10,033 bases of DNA from Zymomonas sp. (GTDB lineage Bacteria > Pseudomonadota > Alphaproteobacteria > Sphingomonadales > Sphingomonadaceae). This document shows, one piece after another, positions 1 to 7,163 of this stretch. The notes beneath the pieces were generated by a model. It did no database searches. It had not been told where the DNA came from and saw only the letters and a list, made by a program, of their open reading frames with translations. The position numbers and the translations under genes were made by a program. The stretch spans positions 1-10,033 of the forward strand of contig JAIYAJ010000248.1 in the NCBI GenBank assembly GCA_027489105.1, in the 5' to 3' direction. The stretch's first letter is position 1. Every line of letters starts with the position of its first letter.

Positions 1-194
1 AAGCGCTGTTCGCGCTGAACCAGGGCGAATTACCCCCGACGCGCGGCGCCGACCCGGCCTACGCCGAAAGAGATGGCATCGCCATCCCGACCCGTCCTCT
101 CGGCATCGCCGAGGCGCGTTTCGCCGCGATCAGCGCGGCCAGCCCGGGGGGGACGCATTATCACGTCATCATTGCGGGCGCGCCGCGCGGATGA
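1..194 (+). CDS. Beta-ketoacyl synthase-like protein, C-terminal end (5' partial)
   Basis: An open frame enters from the left edge (first full codon at 3) and ends in TGA at 192-194, giving 63 visible residues. The visible start, ALFALNQGELPPT, resembles the late beta-ketoacyl-ACP synthase segment that reads like 'ALLALRHGVLPPT'. The end, SPGGTHYHVIIAG, sits where ketosynthases have their final glycine-rich loop and beta strand (GFGGTNxHVVL). Such enzymes condense acyl and malonyl units in fatty acid or polyketide assembly. The Phe of the usual FGG loop is replaced here by Pro and the Asn by His, so this may be a divergent or chain-length-factor-like member. The Cys-His-His active site lies outside the window, so activity cannot be judged. 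Its stop overlaps the next gene's start (ATGA), implying one operon. Confidence 0.6.
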   Translation, partial: ALFALNQGELPPTRGADPAYAERDGIAIPTRPLGIAEARFAAISAASPGGTHYHVIIAGAPRG

Positions 195-697
195 ACGCGG
201 ATGCAGAAACGCTGGCGCGGCTGAGCGACGCGCTGCACGAGCGGATCCCCATGACGCGATACCTTGACGTCCGCCTCATCACCTTCGAGCCCGAGCGGAT
301 CGCGCTGGCGGCGCCGATCGCGCCGACGCGGAACCACCGCGGCACCGCGTTCGGGCCCGGCGTCTTTACGACGGCCGCGCTCGCGCCGTGGCTGTTGCTC
401 GTACGCTGGATATGGGCGCGGCGGGTCAGCGCGCGCATCGTCCTGCGGCATAGCGAGTTTCGCCTGCACCAGCCGATCGAGCGTGATTTCCGGGCAAGTT
501 GCGAGGCGCTGCCGACGATCGATCTCGACCCGCTGTATGACATCGGCAAGGTCCGCCTCTCGGCGAGCGCGCAGGTGCGGGCAGCAACGGGCGACCCGGC
601 GGCGACCTACACCGGGCATTTCACCATCTTGCACGCACCGTCCGATGCTTGCGAGGGCGATCTTGACCTGCCCTTTCCCGAAGCGTGGCGGCTGTGA
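191..697 (+). CDS. Stand-alone YiiD-C-type hotdog thioesterase
   Basis: This 168-aa protein matches in style the C-terminal thioesterase domain of E. coli YiiD: an 'IPMTRYLDV' entry at residues 19-27, then a segment around residues 43-70 with the NHRGTAFG core (48-55) followed by a hydrophobic helix, then a 'RLHQPIERDF' strand region (91-100). Family members adopt the hotdog fold and are thought to hydrolyse acyl thioesters. YiiD itself carries an N-terminal GNAT acetyltransferase domain, which is absent here; the length fits the single domain. The ATG at 191 overlaps the preceding stop as ATGA, which fixes the start and suggests translational coupling. No signal peptide is seen, so it is probably cytoplasmic. 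Within this operon it may release an acyl chain made by the ketosynthase, or edit it. Family call is fairly firm; substrate is unknown. Confidence 0.75.
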   Translation: MNADAETLARLSDALHERIPMTRYLDVRLITFEPERIALAAPIAPTRNHRGTAFGPGVFTTAALAPWLLLVRWIWARRVSARIVLRHSEFRLHQPIERDFRASCEALPTIDLDPLYDIGKVRLSASAQVRAATGDPAATYTGHFTILHAPSDACEGDLDLPFPEAWRL

Positions 698-1644
698 TGA
701 TGCGCGCACTGGCGGGGCAGAGCGTCTCGGCACTGGCACTTGGCGCGGCAAATTTCGGCGGCATCGGCAGCGCGCGCCGGTTGATCGGCCAGGGCGAGAG
801 CGAAGCCGAGGCGCATGCCCTGCTCGATTGTGCGCTGTCGCTCGGCATCACACTGATCGACACTGCGGGGTCTTATGCCGATGGGGCCAGCGAGGCGATG
901 ATCGGCAGGTGGCTCCGTACCCGCAGCGAAGACGAACGCGCGCAGGTCAAAATTTCCTCAAAGGTCGGCCTTCGCGGGGGCCTGAAGCCCGCAACGATCG
1001 AACGCGAACTACAGCTGTCGCGCGCCCGACTGGGGGTCGAGGCGCTCGATTTCTACCTCGCGCATATTCCCGACCCCAATGTCGCGTGGTCCCAGGTGAT
1101 GGACACGATGGGCCAGCTGCAAGCGGCCGGGCTGATCGGGGCATTCGGCGTTTCGAACGTCGGCGCTGACGATGTCGCGGCATGTGCGTCCGCAGGGCAT
1201 CGCCCCGCCCTGGTCCAGAACAGGTTCAATCTGCTGGATCGGGCGGACGCGGAGAACGGCATGATGGCGACGTGCCGAGACAAGGGACTCGCTTACACCT
1301 GCTATTCGCCACTGGCTGGAGGATTGCTTGGAGGTGCCTATGCCTATGCCGAGAAAATACCCGAAGGGAGCCGCCTTGCGCTGCGCGCCGATCTCTACGC
1401 CCACCTCTGGAAGCCCGGGCTCGACGAGCGGATCGCCGGATTGCAGGCGCTCGCCGCAGCGCACGGAACCTCCCTCCCCGCGCTGGCAGTCTGGTGGTTG
1501 CTTAACCACCCGTCGGTCACGATTGTGATGCTTGGCGCGCGCACGCCGCGCCAACTCGAACAGCTCGTGCGCGGCGCGCTGGATCTCCCTTTCGATGCGG
1601 GATTGTTCGCTGCCGTCGGAGCCGCCGCCCGGAGCGCGCAGTGA
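697..1644 (+). CDS. Aldo/keto reductase
   Basis: A 315-aa NAD(P)H-dependent oxidoreductase of the aldo/keto reductase TIM-barrel family. The complete catalytic tetrad is visible: Asp55 and Tyr60 in DTAGSYADGASEAMIGRWL, Lys89 in KISSK, and His123 in DFYLAHIPDP. The spacing agrees with the family. The IGAFGVSNV segment and the late 'VTIVMLGARTPRQLEQ' segment, which corresponds to the cofactor-binding region, are also typical, as is the length. A GTG at 685 would add four residues, but the ATG at 697 overlaps the thioesterase stop by one base (TGATG), so I prefer it; the adjacent ATG at 700 is equally possible. No convincing Shine-Dalgarno is seen, which fits translational coupling. It probably reduces a carbonyl on the product of the neighbouring acyl-chain enzymes. 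The family has very broad substrates, so the substrate is not known. Confidence 0.88.
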   Translation: MMRALAGQSVSALALGAANFGGIGSARRLIGQGESEAEAHALLDCALSLGITLIDTAGSYADGASEAMIGRWLRTRSEDERAQVKISSKVGLRGGLKPATIERELQLSRARLGVEALDFYLAHIPDPNVAWSQVMDTMGQLQAAGLIGAFGVSNVGADDVAACASAGHRPALVQNRFNLLDRADAENGMMATCRDKGLAYTCYSPLAGGLLGGAYAYAEKIPEGSRLALRADLYAHLWKPGLDERIAGLQALAAAHGTSLPALAVWWLLNHPSVTIVMLGARTPRQLEQLVRGALDLPFDAGLFAAVGAAARSAQ

Positions 1645-2417
1645 AAGCCCGCACCCAGTTGCGCGTCGAAACTTTCGGCGCGGTCACCGTTGCGACATTC
1701 CACCGCGACGAGGGCCTCAATACGCTCAACGACGCGCTGCTCGACGCGATGATCGCTTTCGCGACGGGCCTCGATGGCCATTGTCGCGCGGCGGTATTAG
1801 CTGCAGAAGGTCCGGCCTTCCTCGCGGGGACCGATCTTGCCGAGTCGATCGCAATGTCGCCAGAGGCATTGTTTGCGTATAGCGAACGGGCGCAATCCGC
1901 CGCGCGTGCGATCGTCGCGGCCCCAGTTCCGATCATCGCTGCGGTTAACGGTGCCGCGATTGGTGGCGGTCTGGAGGTGGCGCTGGCCTGCGACTTCATC
2001 CTCGCCGACCGATCCGCACGCTTCGGCATGCCGGAGGTGAAGCTCGGCACCATGCCCGGCCTCGGCGCGACCTATTTCCTGCAACGCGCAGTTGGCCCCC
2101 GTCTCGCGCGCGAGTTGCTCTACACCGGCCGCATCATCGACGCGGAAACCGCGCAGCGGGTGGGGCTGGTCAATCGGCTCTGCGATGATGATCGATTGCG
2201 CGCCGATGCCCTCGAGACTGCGCACGGTATCGCGGCACAGGGCCCGCTCGCCGTACAAGCGATCAAGGCGACCCAGCGCCATATCGAAGCGGCCGGACTC
2301 GACGCTGCATTGGAGTGCGAACGGACGCGCCGTCGAGCCTTGCTGGGGACGGAGGACAGGAAGGAGGGCCTAAGCGCTTTCCTCGAACGCCGACCGCCGC
2401 GTTTCGAAGGGCGATGA
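1641..2417 (+). CDS. Enoyl-CoA hydratase/isomerase (crotonase family)
   Basis: A 258-aa crotonase-fold protein. The oxyanion-hole segments are GPAFLAGTDL (residues 57-66) and NGAAIGGGLEVALACD (103-118). Glu112 in GGGLE and Glu132 in FGMPEV are exactly 20 residues apart, the same spacing as the two catalytic glutamates of rat enoyl-CoA hydratase (Glu144/Glu164). True hydration of a 2-enoyl-CoA, or the reverse dehydration, is therefore plausible, rather than only isomerase or hydrolase chemistry. The length is normal. The GTG start at 1641 overlaps the aldo/keto reductase stop (GTGA) by 4 nt. This is the last gene of the + strand operon; its stop lies 24 bp from the convergent stop of the LanB-like gene. 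The substrate, CoA-bound or carrier-bound, is unknown. In this operon it would supply the dehydration or hydration step of chain processing. Confidence 0.88.
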   Translation: MKARTQLRVETFGAVTVATFHRDEGLNTLNDALLDAMIAFATGLDGHCRAAVLAAEGPAFLAGTDLAESIAMSPEALFAYSERAQSAARAIVAAPVPIIAAVNGAAIGGGLEVALACDFILADRSARFGMPEVKLGTMPGLGATYFLQRAVGPRLARELLYTGRIIDAETAQRVGLVNRLCDDDRLRADALETAHGIAAQGPLAVQAIKATQRHIEAAGLDAALECERTRRRALLGTEDRKEGLSAFLERRPPRFEGR

Positions 2418-2441
2418 CGCCGCAAGGTCGCATGCGGTCCG
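2418..2441. other. Convergent operon junction (24 bp between stops)
   Basis: The stops of the + strand enoyl-CoA hydratase (TGA, 2415-2417) and the - strand LanB-like gene (TAG, read 2444-2442) are only 24 bp apart. The gap contains a weak hairpin, CCGCA (2420-2424) with TGCGG (2433-2437) and an 8-nt loop, but no T-run on either side. An 8-bp inverted repeat, CGACCGCC (2391-2398) and GGCGGTCG (2452-2459), brackets the junction inside the two gene ends. Neither is a convincing intrinsic terminator in such GC-rich DNA. Confidence 0.5.
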
Positions 2442-4520
2442 CTACGATGCGGGCGGTCGCCAGACGCGAGCGCCGTCGTACGGCAGCGGATCGCACAGGG
2501 TGAGACGAAGTTCGGACGTATAGCGTTCCCCTGCAGCATCCGCGAGCCAGAGCCCGTCTCCATCGGGGACCATCTCGCTCAGCACCACCGCGTCGCCATC
2601 AAGCATGGCGGCAAGCATGTCCAAAGACAGGTCGGACCGGATGTCGACCAACACCGGCTTCACTTCGCGCGGCAGCCGGACGAAAACCCGCTCGGGCGCG
2701 CCCATCCCCCTGATCCAGCTACGCAATATCTCGCGGAATGCCGGTCGAAACCGGTCGCGCGGCAGCGGTGGCGGCACTGCGCGCCAGCACGCGCGGCGGA
2801 CGATCACGCCATCGATGGTCAGCCGCGGTCCGGGCCCGGCCGGTCCCACCGGGAAAGCAACCGCGGCGCGCAATTTGATGCGGCGCTCGAACACAGCCAT
2901 CAGATCGAAGCGGTGCCGACCGTCCAGGCTGACGGCCCACAGTCGCCCGTCGGCTTCGACCACGCCGAGATCGGCCGCACGGATCGTTTCGGATCGATCG
3001 CCGGCCGCAACATAGCCATGCCCGGTATCGATGTGCACGTGGGACGCCGCAAGCCGCGCATCCTGGGTAGAGCGGGCAAAGATTTCATGCGGGATCGGGC
3101 TGATCAGCGGCTCCGGGAAGTCCTCGGCCCATAGTGCCTCCAAAGCCGCGCGATCGGGTGCCAGCCCCAGCACGCTGAGCGTCGTGAAAGTCGATACGCC
3201 CGGATGGAATTCGGCGAGGATCGGGATGCCGCCACCGGTCAGCAGGTGCTCGGCACTTTCGGCCTGCCACATCAGATCGGGCGAATGGTGCCGCGCGCCC
3301 GGCCACCCCGGCGAAGGCGCGTGCCAGTGCGGCGCGAGCATCGCCTCCGCGTCTTGCAAGGAGATGGCTTCCCGCGCCGAAAAGGCAGCCGCCCAATCCT
3401 GTGCGAGGCGATTTGCGGCATCCGCCACCGCGCGGGGACGCTCCACCTCGAACACCGGATCGGTCAGCCGCCAGAAGCGAGGCAACGGAACACAAGCGCG
3501 CTGCTGCTCACGGAAAATCCGCAGCATTTCCGCACATACGGATTGGCCAACGGAGAAGCTGTAACCACGCGCAACTTGTCCCATCAGCGCCAGCACGCCC
3601 AATACCCGGTCGAGCGCCGCCTTGCCCAGAGTCAGGTCGCCACCGCGCCGACAATCTTCATAGACGAGCGTTCGGCCGGCATAGGTCTGGCCCGGCGCGC
3701 GTGTCGCCCCTCTCCCGGTGTGCCGTTCAAATTCGGTTTCGATCCGCTCGATTGCCGCCGCGACCTTTTCGGCATCGCCCGCGCTTCCGGCCAGATCGCC
3801 GATCAATGTTTGGAAATGCGCGAAGAGCGGTGACGGCGGCGCCTTTTCTGCGGGATCATGCGCCACCGCGACCGGCACGTCGGCGACCAGCACGCCCTCG
3901 TCGATCAATTGGTCGCACAGTGCCCGATCGCCCTCATGGGTGTCCGCGATCGCGCTGCGGGGCTTGCCGACCGCCTCGCGGAGCACACGCAGTTCGTCGG
4001 CCGTCAGCGCGCGCTCCTGTTCCGGCCCGATCAGCCGATCACCGTCCTGCCGAAGATGCGCCGCCAACCTGACCGGCGTGGCAACGCGGGCCTGCGGACA
4101 GGCGTTGACGATGGCCTTTACCGCCCAGGGTTCGAAACTCACCCGTCGGGCCGCAACCAACGCATCGGCGGGCACGAACGCACCCGGCGCTTCCGGGACG
4201 AGCCGCGCCCATCCAAGCGGGCCAAAGAAGCCGATCGTGTCGTTCTTGGCGGTGTAGCGCTGCACATAGCGGGCGACGACCCGCAGCGATTGCCGCGCCT
4301 TTTTATCGAGCGGGACATCGACCGCCAGTCGGTCGAGCGCGGTAGCCAATATCCGCCGGTTCTGCCACGCGACGGCTTCCCGGAAGAGCGGCATGCGCGC
4401 CGCGCGGACGGCATTTTCGGAACTGCCAAGCGCCGTTTCAAATACCGAAAATGGCAGCCCGGCGCCGCGCAAGAGTCCGATCGGCCAGAGCGTCCATCCC
4501 TCCGACAGCGCAATCCTCAT
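2442..4520 (-). CDS. Lantibiotic dehydratase (LanB)-family protein, N-terminal domain only
   Basis: A 692-aa protein related to the aminoacyl-tRNA-using domain of LanB dehydratases. Near the N-terminus, LLRGAGLPFS (residues 16-25) fits the usual 'R.a.lP' entry. RYVQRYTAKNDTIGFFGPLG (84-103) corresponds to the LanB 'RYLLRMSTRPTPFGLF' block, with Arg84 and Arg88 spaced like NisB Arg83/Arg87, which are needed for glutamylation. The C-terminal segment WIRGMGAPERVFVRLPREVK (602-621) resembles the end of that domain. No separate ~300-aa elimination domain (SpaB_C type) follows, so it is either a split LanB glutamylase or a small LanB of the kind that ligates an amino acid from aminoacyl-tRNA onto a peptide (PEARL type). 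The ATG at 4520 overlaps the upstream ATP-grasp stop (ATGA), so in-frame codons further upstream are read-through. It is the last gene of the operon. Family is confident; reaction is inferred. Confidence 0.8.
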   Translation of the reverse strand: MRIALSEGWTLWPIGLLRGAGLPFSVFETALGSSENAVRAARMPLFREAVAWQNRRILATALDRLAVDVPLDKKARQSLRVVARYVQRYTAKNDTIGFFGPLGWARLVPEAPGAFVPADALVAARRVSFEPWAVKAIVNACPQARVATPVRLAAHLRQDGDRLIGPEQERALTADELRVLREAVGKPRSAIADTHEGDRALCDQLIDEGVLVADVPVAVAHDPAEKAPPSPLFAHFQTLIGDLAGSAGDAEKVAAAIERIETEFERHTGRGATRAPGQTYAGRTLVYEDCRRGGDLTLGKAALDRVLGVLALMGQVARGYSFSVGQSVCAEMLRIFREQQRACVPLPRFWRLTDPVFEVERPRAVADAANRLAQDWAAAFSAREAISLQDAEAMLAPHWHAPSPGWPGARHHSPDLMWQAESAEHLLTGGGIPILAEFHPGVSTFTTLSVLGLAPDRAALEALWAEDFPEPLISPIPHEIFARSTQDARLAASHVHIDTGHGYVAAGDRSETIRAADLGVVEADGRLWAVSLDGRHRFDLMAVFERRIKLRAAVAFPVGPAGPGPRLTIDGVIVRRACWRAVPPPLPRDRFRPAFREILRSWIRGMGAPERVFVRLPREVKPVLVDIRSDLSLDMLAAMLDGDAVVLSEMVPDGDGLWLADAAGERYTSELRLTLCDPLPYDGARVWRPPAS

Positions 4521-5887
4521 AGAGCCAGCGCCGTGGTGTACCCATAGCCATCGGGGAAATCCGTCATCACATGTCCCTCTGCATCGGGCGCATGCCGAAT
4601 GCCGGTCCCCACGTTGCGTCCACCGATCATGAAGCTCGACGTCTCGACTCGACTCTCGACCCATTCGATATGCTGGCCATCGACGAGCACGGGAATGCGC
4701 GCCTTGGGCAGCGAGACGTAGCGTTGCGCGACATAGCCGGGGCCGCGCGTCGCGCGCGATACGCGCCGCAGCCATTCTGTCGGCGAACGGGCGATACCGG
4801 GGTGCGTATCCTTGCCATCAAAGGCGCGCTTGATCACCCACCCCGCTTGATCGTCTTCATACCAACCCGGCAGGTTTCGGCTGGCATGCTCGGTGTGCGT
4901 GACGTCGAAGGCAAAACCATCCGGCATCGTCCGGCGTGCACCCAATTCCCCAAGCCGTGGCAGCGCGCCCTTGTCCATCAACAGTCCCGCCAGCGGCTTG
5001 ACGATCGCAACGTTGCCGATCCGCGCCCCGCGAAAGTCATGGAACGGACCGCCCGGGGCGAAATGTTCGGGGTGATCCAGAAAGCTCGTGTTGACGGTGA
5101 TCAGCATGACGGCGTCGATGGCGGCGCCATCGCTGGCGAAGACCGGATCCCCTGACGAATCGAGCGCGATGCCCGTTTCATCGACGATCCGCACCGAAAG
5201 ACCCGCCGCCTTGAACTGCTGAACGCCGAAGTCGATCTGACGGAACACGCGTTCGGGAAAACTGCGCAGCTCCGCCAATTCCGCCGAATGCGCGAGGAAG
5301 GCTATGGTCGGTCGCTCGACCGGCCGCGCGGCGCGACGGACCGCAGCGATGTAGCGCTGAAACGGTCGCGGATGATAGCGTGCATGGTGCAACCCCATGC
5401 GGCGCAGGACCGGATGCCCCGCCCAATATTGCGCGGTCCATTCGGTATAGGCGATGCTGACGAGAATGCCGTTGCCGAAATTGATTTCCGACAGTTGATA
5501 GCGGTCCTCGAACAGGAATCCGTCGGGGCGGTAATGGCTGTGGAAGAACGGACTTTCACAACCCGCGCCGACATCAAGCGCGCTGCCGAGCGCCGGGCCA
5601 AACGGATAGCATTCGTTCAGCCGCCCCGGATCCGCCGACAGTGCACGTATATCGCGGCGCAGCAATTCCATCGCGCGATGGAACGCCGTGCCGACGAAGC
5701 GGAGCCGGCCGGCGGGCAGCAGCATGGGCCGGACCGCCCAGCCTGCCCCGTCGATCGTCACGATCCCGGCCTCCTGCGCCCGCGCGTGGAAGGTCTGGGT
5801 ATAATCGCGCACCTCCGAAAGGTGAGCCATCAGCAGCCGGTCCGCTTCGTCGGTCAGCTCCCGGAGTTCGGGCATCCGGGTCGACAT
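4517..5887 (-). CDS. ATP-grasp-like carboxylate-amine ligase (second of two)
   Basis: A 456-aa protein with features of the circularly permuted ATP-grasp type. WVIKRAFDGKDTHPG (residues 350-364) looks like the nucleotide-binding strand with Lys353 and a glycine-containing loop. YVAQRYVSLP (385-394) matches the adenine-contacting strand. SEINFGNGI (133-141) resembles the 'EIN.d.p.G' substrate/metal segment seen in glutathionylspermidine-synthase-like relatives. ATP-grasp enzymes activate a carboxylate as acyl-phosphate and join it to an amine. The ATG at 5887 follows the small-protein stop by 5 nt without a good Shine-Dalgarno; Met at 5875 is an alternative start. It lies between the candidate precursor and the LanB-like gene, with a 4-nt overlap to the latter, suggesting work on the same substrate. 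It shares little visible sequence with the other ATP-grasp here outside the core motifs. The fold call rests on motifs only. Confidence 0.62.
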   Translation of the reverse strand: MSTRMPELRELTDEADRLLMAHLSEVRDYTQTFHARAQEAGIVTIDGAGWAVRPMLLPAGRLRFVGTAFHRAMELLRRDIRALSADPGRLNECYPFGPALGSALDVGAGCESPFFHSHYRPDGFLFEDRYQLSEINFGNGILVSIAYTEWTAQYWAGHPVLRRMGLHHARYHPRPFQRYIAAVRRAARPVERPTIAFLAHSAELAELRSFPERVFRQIDFGVQQFKAAGLSVRIVDETGIALDSSGDPVFASDGAAIDAVMLITVNTSFLDHPEHFAPGGPFHDFRGARIGNVAIVKPLAGLLMDKGALPRLGELGARRTMPDGFAFDVTHTEHASRNLPGWYEDDQAGWVIKRAFDGKDTHPGIARSPTEWLRRVSRATRGPGYVAQRYVSLPKARIPVLVDGQHIEWVESRVETSSFMIGGRNVGTGIRHAPDAEGHVMTDFPDGYGYTTALAL

Positions 5888-5892
5888 CGGGA

Positions 5893-6249
5893 TCAAACCG
5901 GGCGATCCGTCCCGGGGTCGGCGGTAATATCGGCGACGGTCGCGTCGATGGGAAACAGACCGACATACCCCTTCACGGTCGCCGCCGACGCCAGGGTCGG
6001 CTGATTTCCCGCCCCCTTGATCACCGGGGTCAGCGCGGCCGTTCCGGCCTCGATGTAATTTCCTACCGTCGCCCAACCGATGATCGGCAGGAACCCGGCC
6101 AAGCCGCGATCATCATAGCGCACCCCGATCTTCAACCCCATGTTGCGATCGGACAGCCCAGTGATCATCGGATGCGCGCGAGTACGCCCGCCGGTCGGCG
6201 GCGCTTTCGACGCCGGTTCAGTCTCGCGAGCCGTGCTTTTCTTGACCAT
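5893..6249 (-). CDS. 118-aa protein of unknown family; candidate precursor or scaffold peptide
   Basis: I do not recognise this family. The N-terminal ~30 residues are charged and polar (Lys, Arg, Glu, Pro, Thr), the middle (about 47-100) is hydrophobic with many Gly, Ala, Ile and Val, and the tail is DITADPGTDRPV. It has no Cys, no signal peptide pattern and no obvious membrane span. There are many Ser/Thr but no repeats or double-Gly cleavage site I can point to. ATGs at 6255 and 6249 and a GTG at 6264 are in frame. GAGGAG (6262-6257) sits 7 nt before the ATG at 6249 but only 1 nt before 6255, so 6249 is chosen. This is the strongest ribosome-binding site in the operon, suggesting higher expression than its enzyme neighbours. 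Its position among two ligases, two possible oxygenases and a LanB-like protein makes it the candidate substrate; it could instead be a small structural or carrier protein. Confidence 0.7.
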   Translation of the reverse strand: MVKKSTARETEPASKAPPTGGRTRAHPMITGLSDRNMGLKIGVRYDDRGLAGFLPIIGWATVGNYIEAGTAALTPVIKGAGNQPTLASAATVKGYVGLFPIDATVADITADPGTDRPV

Positions 6250-6256
6250 TGTCATT

Positions 6257-6262
6257 CTCCTC
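6257..6262 (-). promoter_or_regulatory. Strong Shine-Dalgarno site of the 118-aa gene
   Basis: GAGGAG on the - strand lies 7 nt before the ATG at 6249 and overlaps the stop codon of the upstream dioxygenase gene (TGA, 6263-6261). It is the clearest ribosome-binding site in the operon. It decides the start of the small gene and implies that gene is translated independently and strongly rather than only by coupling. Confidence 0.7.
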
Positions 6263-7163
6263 ACGTTGCGCGCCCCACCAGCGCATCCATTTGGCGGTCG
6301 CCCGCCTCGGTCAGTTCATCCTCGTCGGTGAGCTTGAAAAAGGCGATCGACAGCCGCTGGCTTTCGGTCAGCACCGCGCGATGCGGCGTCGAGACATAGG
6401 CACCGTCGGTCCAGTGCGAGAGCAGGTCGCCGATATTGACCAGATAGTCGCCGAGCCGCCCCGCCGGAGGACGCAGCCAGCTGCCGTCGCGCATCCGCAC
6501 CTCAATCCCCGGCCGGGTGTGCGTCAGCAAGGTAACGAGCGTACCGTCCTGATGCGCGCCCATACCCTGGCTGTTGACGAAGTCGGGACGCAGTGCCGGA
6601 TAGGCATGGCAACGCATCGAATCCGCCGATTGGGAGATACGATCGGTGAAGAAGCCCTTGGGCTTGCCCAGGCCGGTCTCGAACAAGCCGGTCACGACAT
6701 TGGCAAGCGTCCAGGTCTCGCGGAAATAGGCCACCAGCGCCTGCCGCATCCGTGCGCCGACCGCCCCCGCCGGAAAAGGTAAACTCCGATCGTCATCGAG
6801 CGCCAGCCGTCCAAGGCTGAACTTCTCGACATAGTCGGACGGTTTGCCCATCTCGCCCATATAGGCGAAGGCATTCTCCTCCAGCATCCCGCTATAGCCA
6901 TATGGCGTGAAGCGATCGTCGGGCGGCGACGCGTCCGCACCCAGCCGACACGCGTCCTTCGCCTCGGTCGGCAAAGCGAAGAAATGCGTCAACGTGCCGA
7001 ACGCGTCGTCGATCACCGCATCGGGAATTCCGGTGCCGGTGACGACGAAGAAGCCGATATCGCGCGCTGCCCGGTCAAGCTCGCGCGCGACCGCCGCATG
7101 GCCGCGCGGATCGTCGCCGCGTGCAGGCGTCAGGTCGATGATCGGAATGCCGGCGACACTCAA
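6261..7163 (-). CDS. Isopenicillin N synthase-family Fe(II)/2-oxoglutarate dioxygenase
   Basis: A 300-aa non-heme iron oxygenase. The N-terminal part has the family's IPIIDL (residues 6-11) and the ARDIGFFVVTGTGIP region (33-47). The iron triad is visible as His204 and Asp206 in GAHQDGTLVTLL and His261 in STPHRAV; Arg270 and Ser272 in RLS form the RxS co-substrate site, so 2-oxoglutarate is the likely co-substrate. NIGDLLSHWTDGAYVSTPHR (243-262) is the classic pre-triad segment, and the length is typical. The reaction would be hydroxylation, desaturation or ring closure on an unknown substrate. The frame has no ATG near the domain start. A TTG at 7163 overlaps the hydrolase stop (TTGA) and has AGAGGGA 8 nt upstream (7178-7172), so I chose it; in-frame codons further upstream are read-through inside the hydrolase gene. 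The gene's stop runs into the Shine-Dalgarno of the 118-aa gene. Confidence 0.9.
   Translation of the reverse strand: MSVAGIPIIDLTPARGDDPRGHAAVARELDRAARDIGFFVVTGTGIPDAVIDDAFGTLTHFFALPTEAKDACRLGADASPPDDRFTPYGYSGMLEENAFAYMGEMGKPSDYVEKFSLGRLALDDDRSLPFPAGAVGARMRQALVAYFRETWTLANVVTGLFETGLGKPKGFFTDRISQSADSMRCHAYPALRPDFVNSQGMGAHQDGTLVTLLTHTRPGIEVRMRDGSWLRPPAGRLGDYLVNIGDLLSHWTDGAYVSTPHRAVLTESQRLSIAFFKLTDEDELTEAGDRQMDALVGRAT

Noticed and set aside
264..1169. 301-codon + strand frame overlapping the thioesterase and aldo/keto reductase
   Set aside because: Arg/Ser-rich composition with no motif; the overlapping genes in other frames have clear family signatures and coupled starts.
2418..2441. Intrinsic terminator at the convergent junction
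   Set aside because: The stem is only 5 bp with an 8-nt loop, and no T-run follows on either strand.
3204..4547. Several + strand frames of 170-230 codons opposite the LanB-like gene
   Set aside because: Antisense shadows of a well supported 692-aa gene; composition is Arg/Pro/Ala-rich and there is no start signal.
4521..4775. Upstream extension of the LanB-like frame to an earlier ATG
   Set aside because: This stretch is read-through inside the second ATP-grasp gene; the encoded sequence is Arg-rich and unlike LanB, while the ATG at 4520 shows the usual 4-nt coupled overlap.
5893..6249. Graspetide or classical lanthipeptide precursor
   Set aside because: There is no Cys for lanthionine rings and no repeated Thr/Glu-rich graspetide core motif, so a named RiPP class cannot be assigned.
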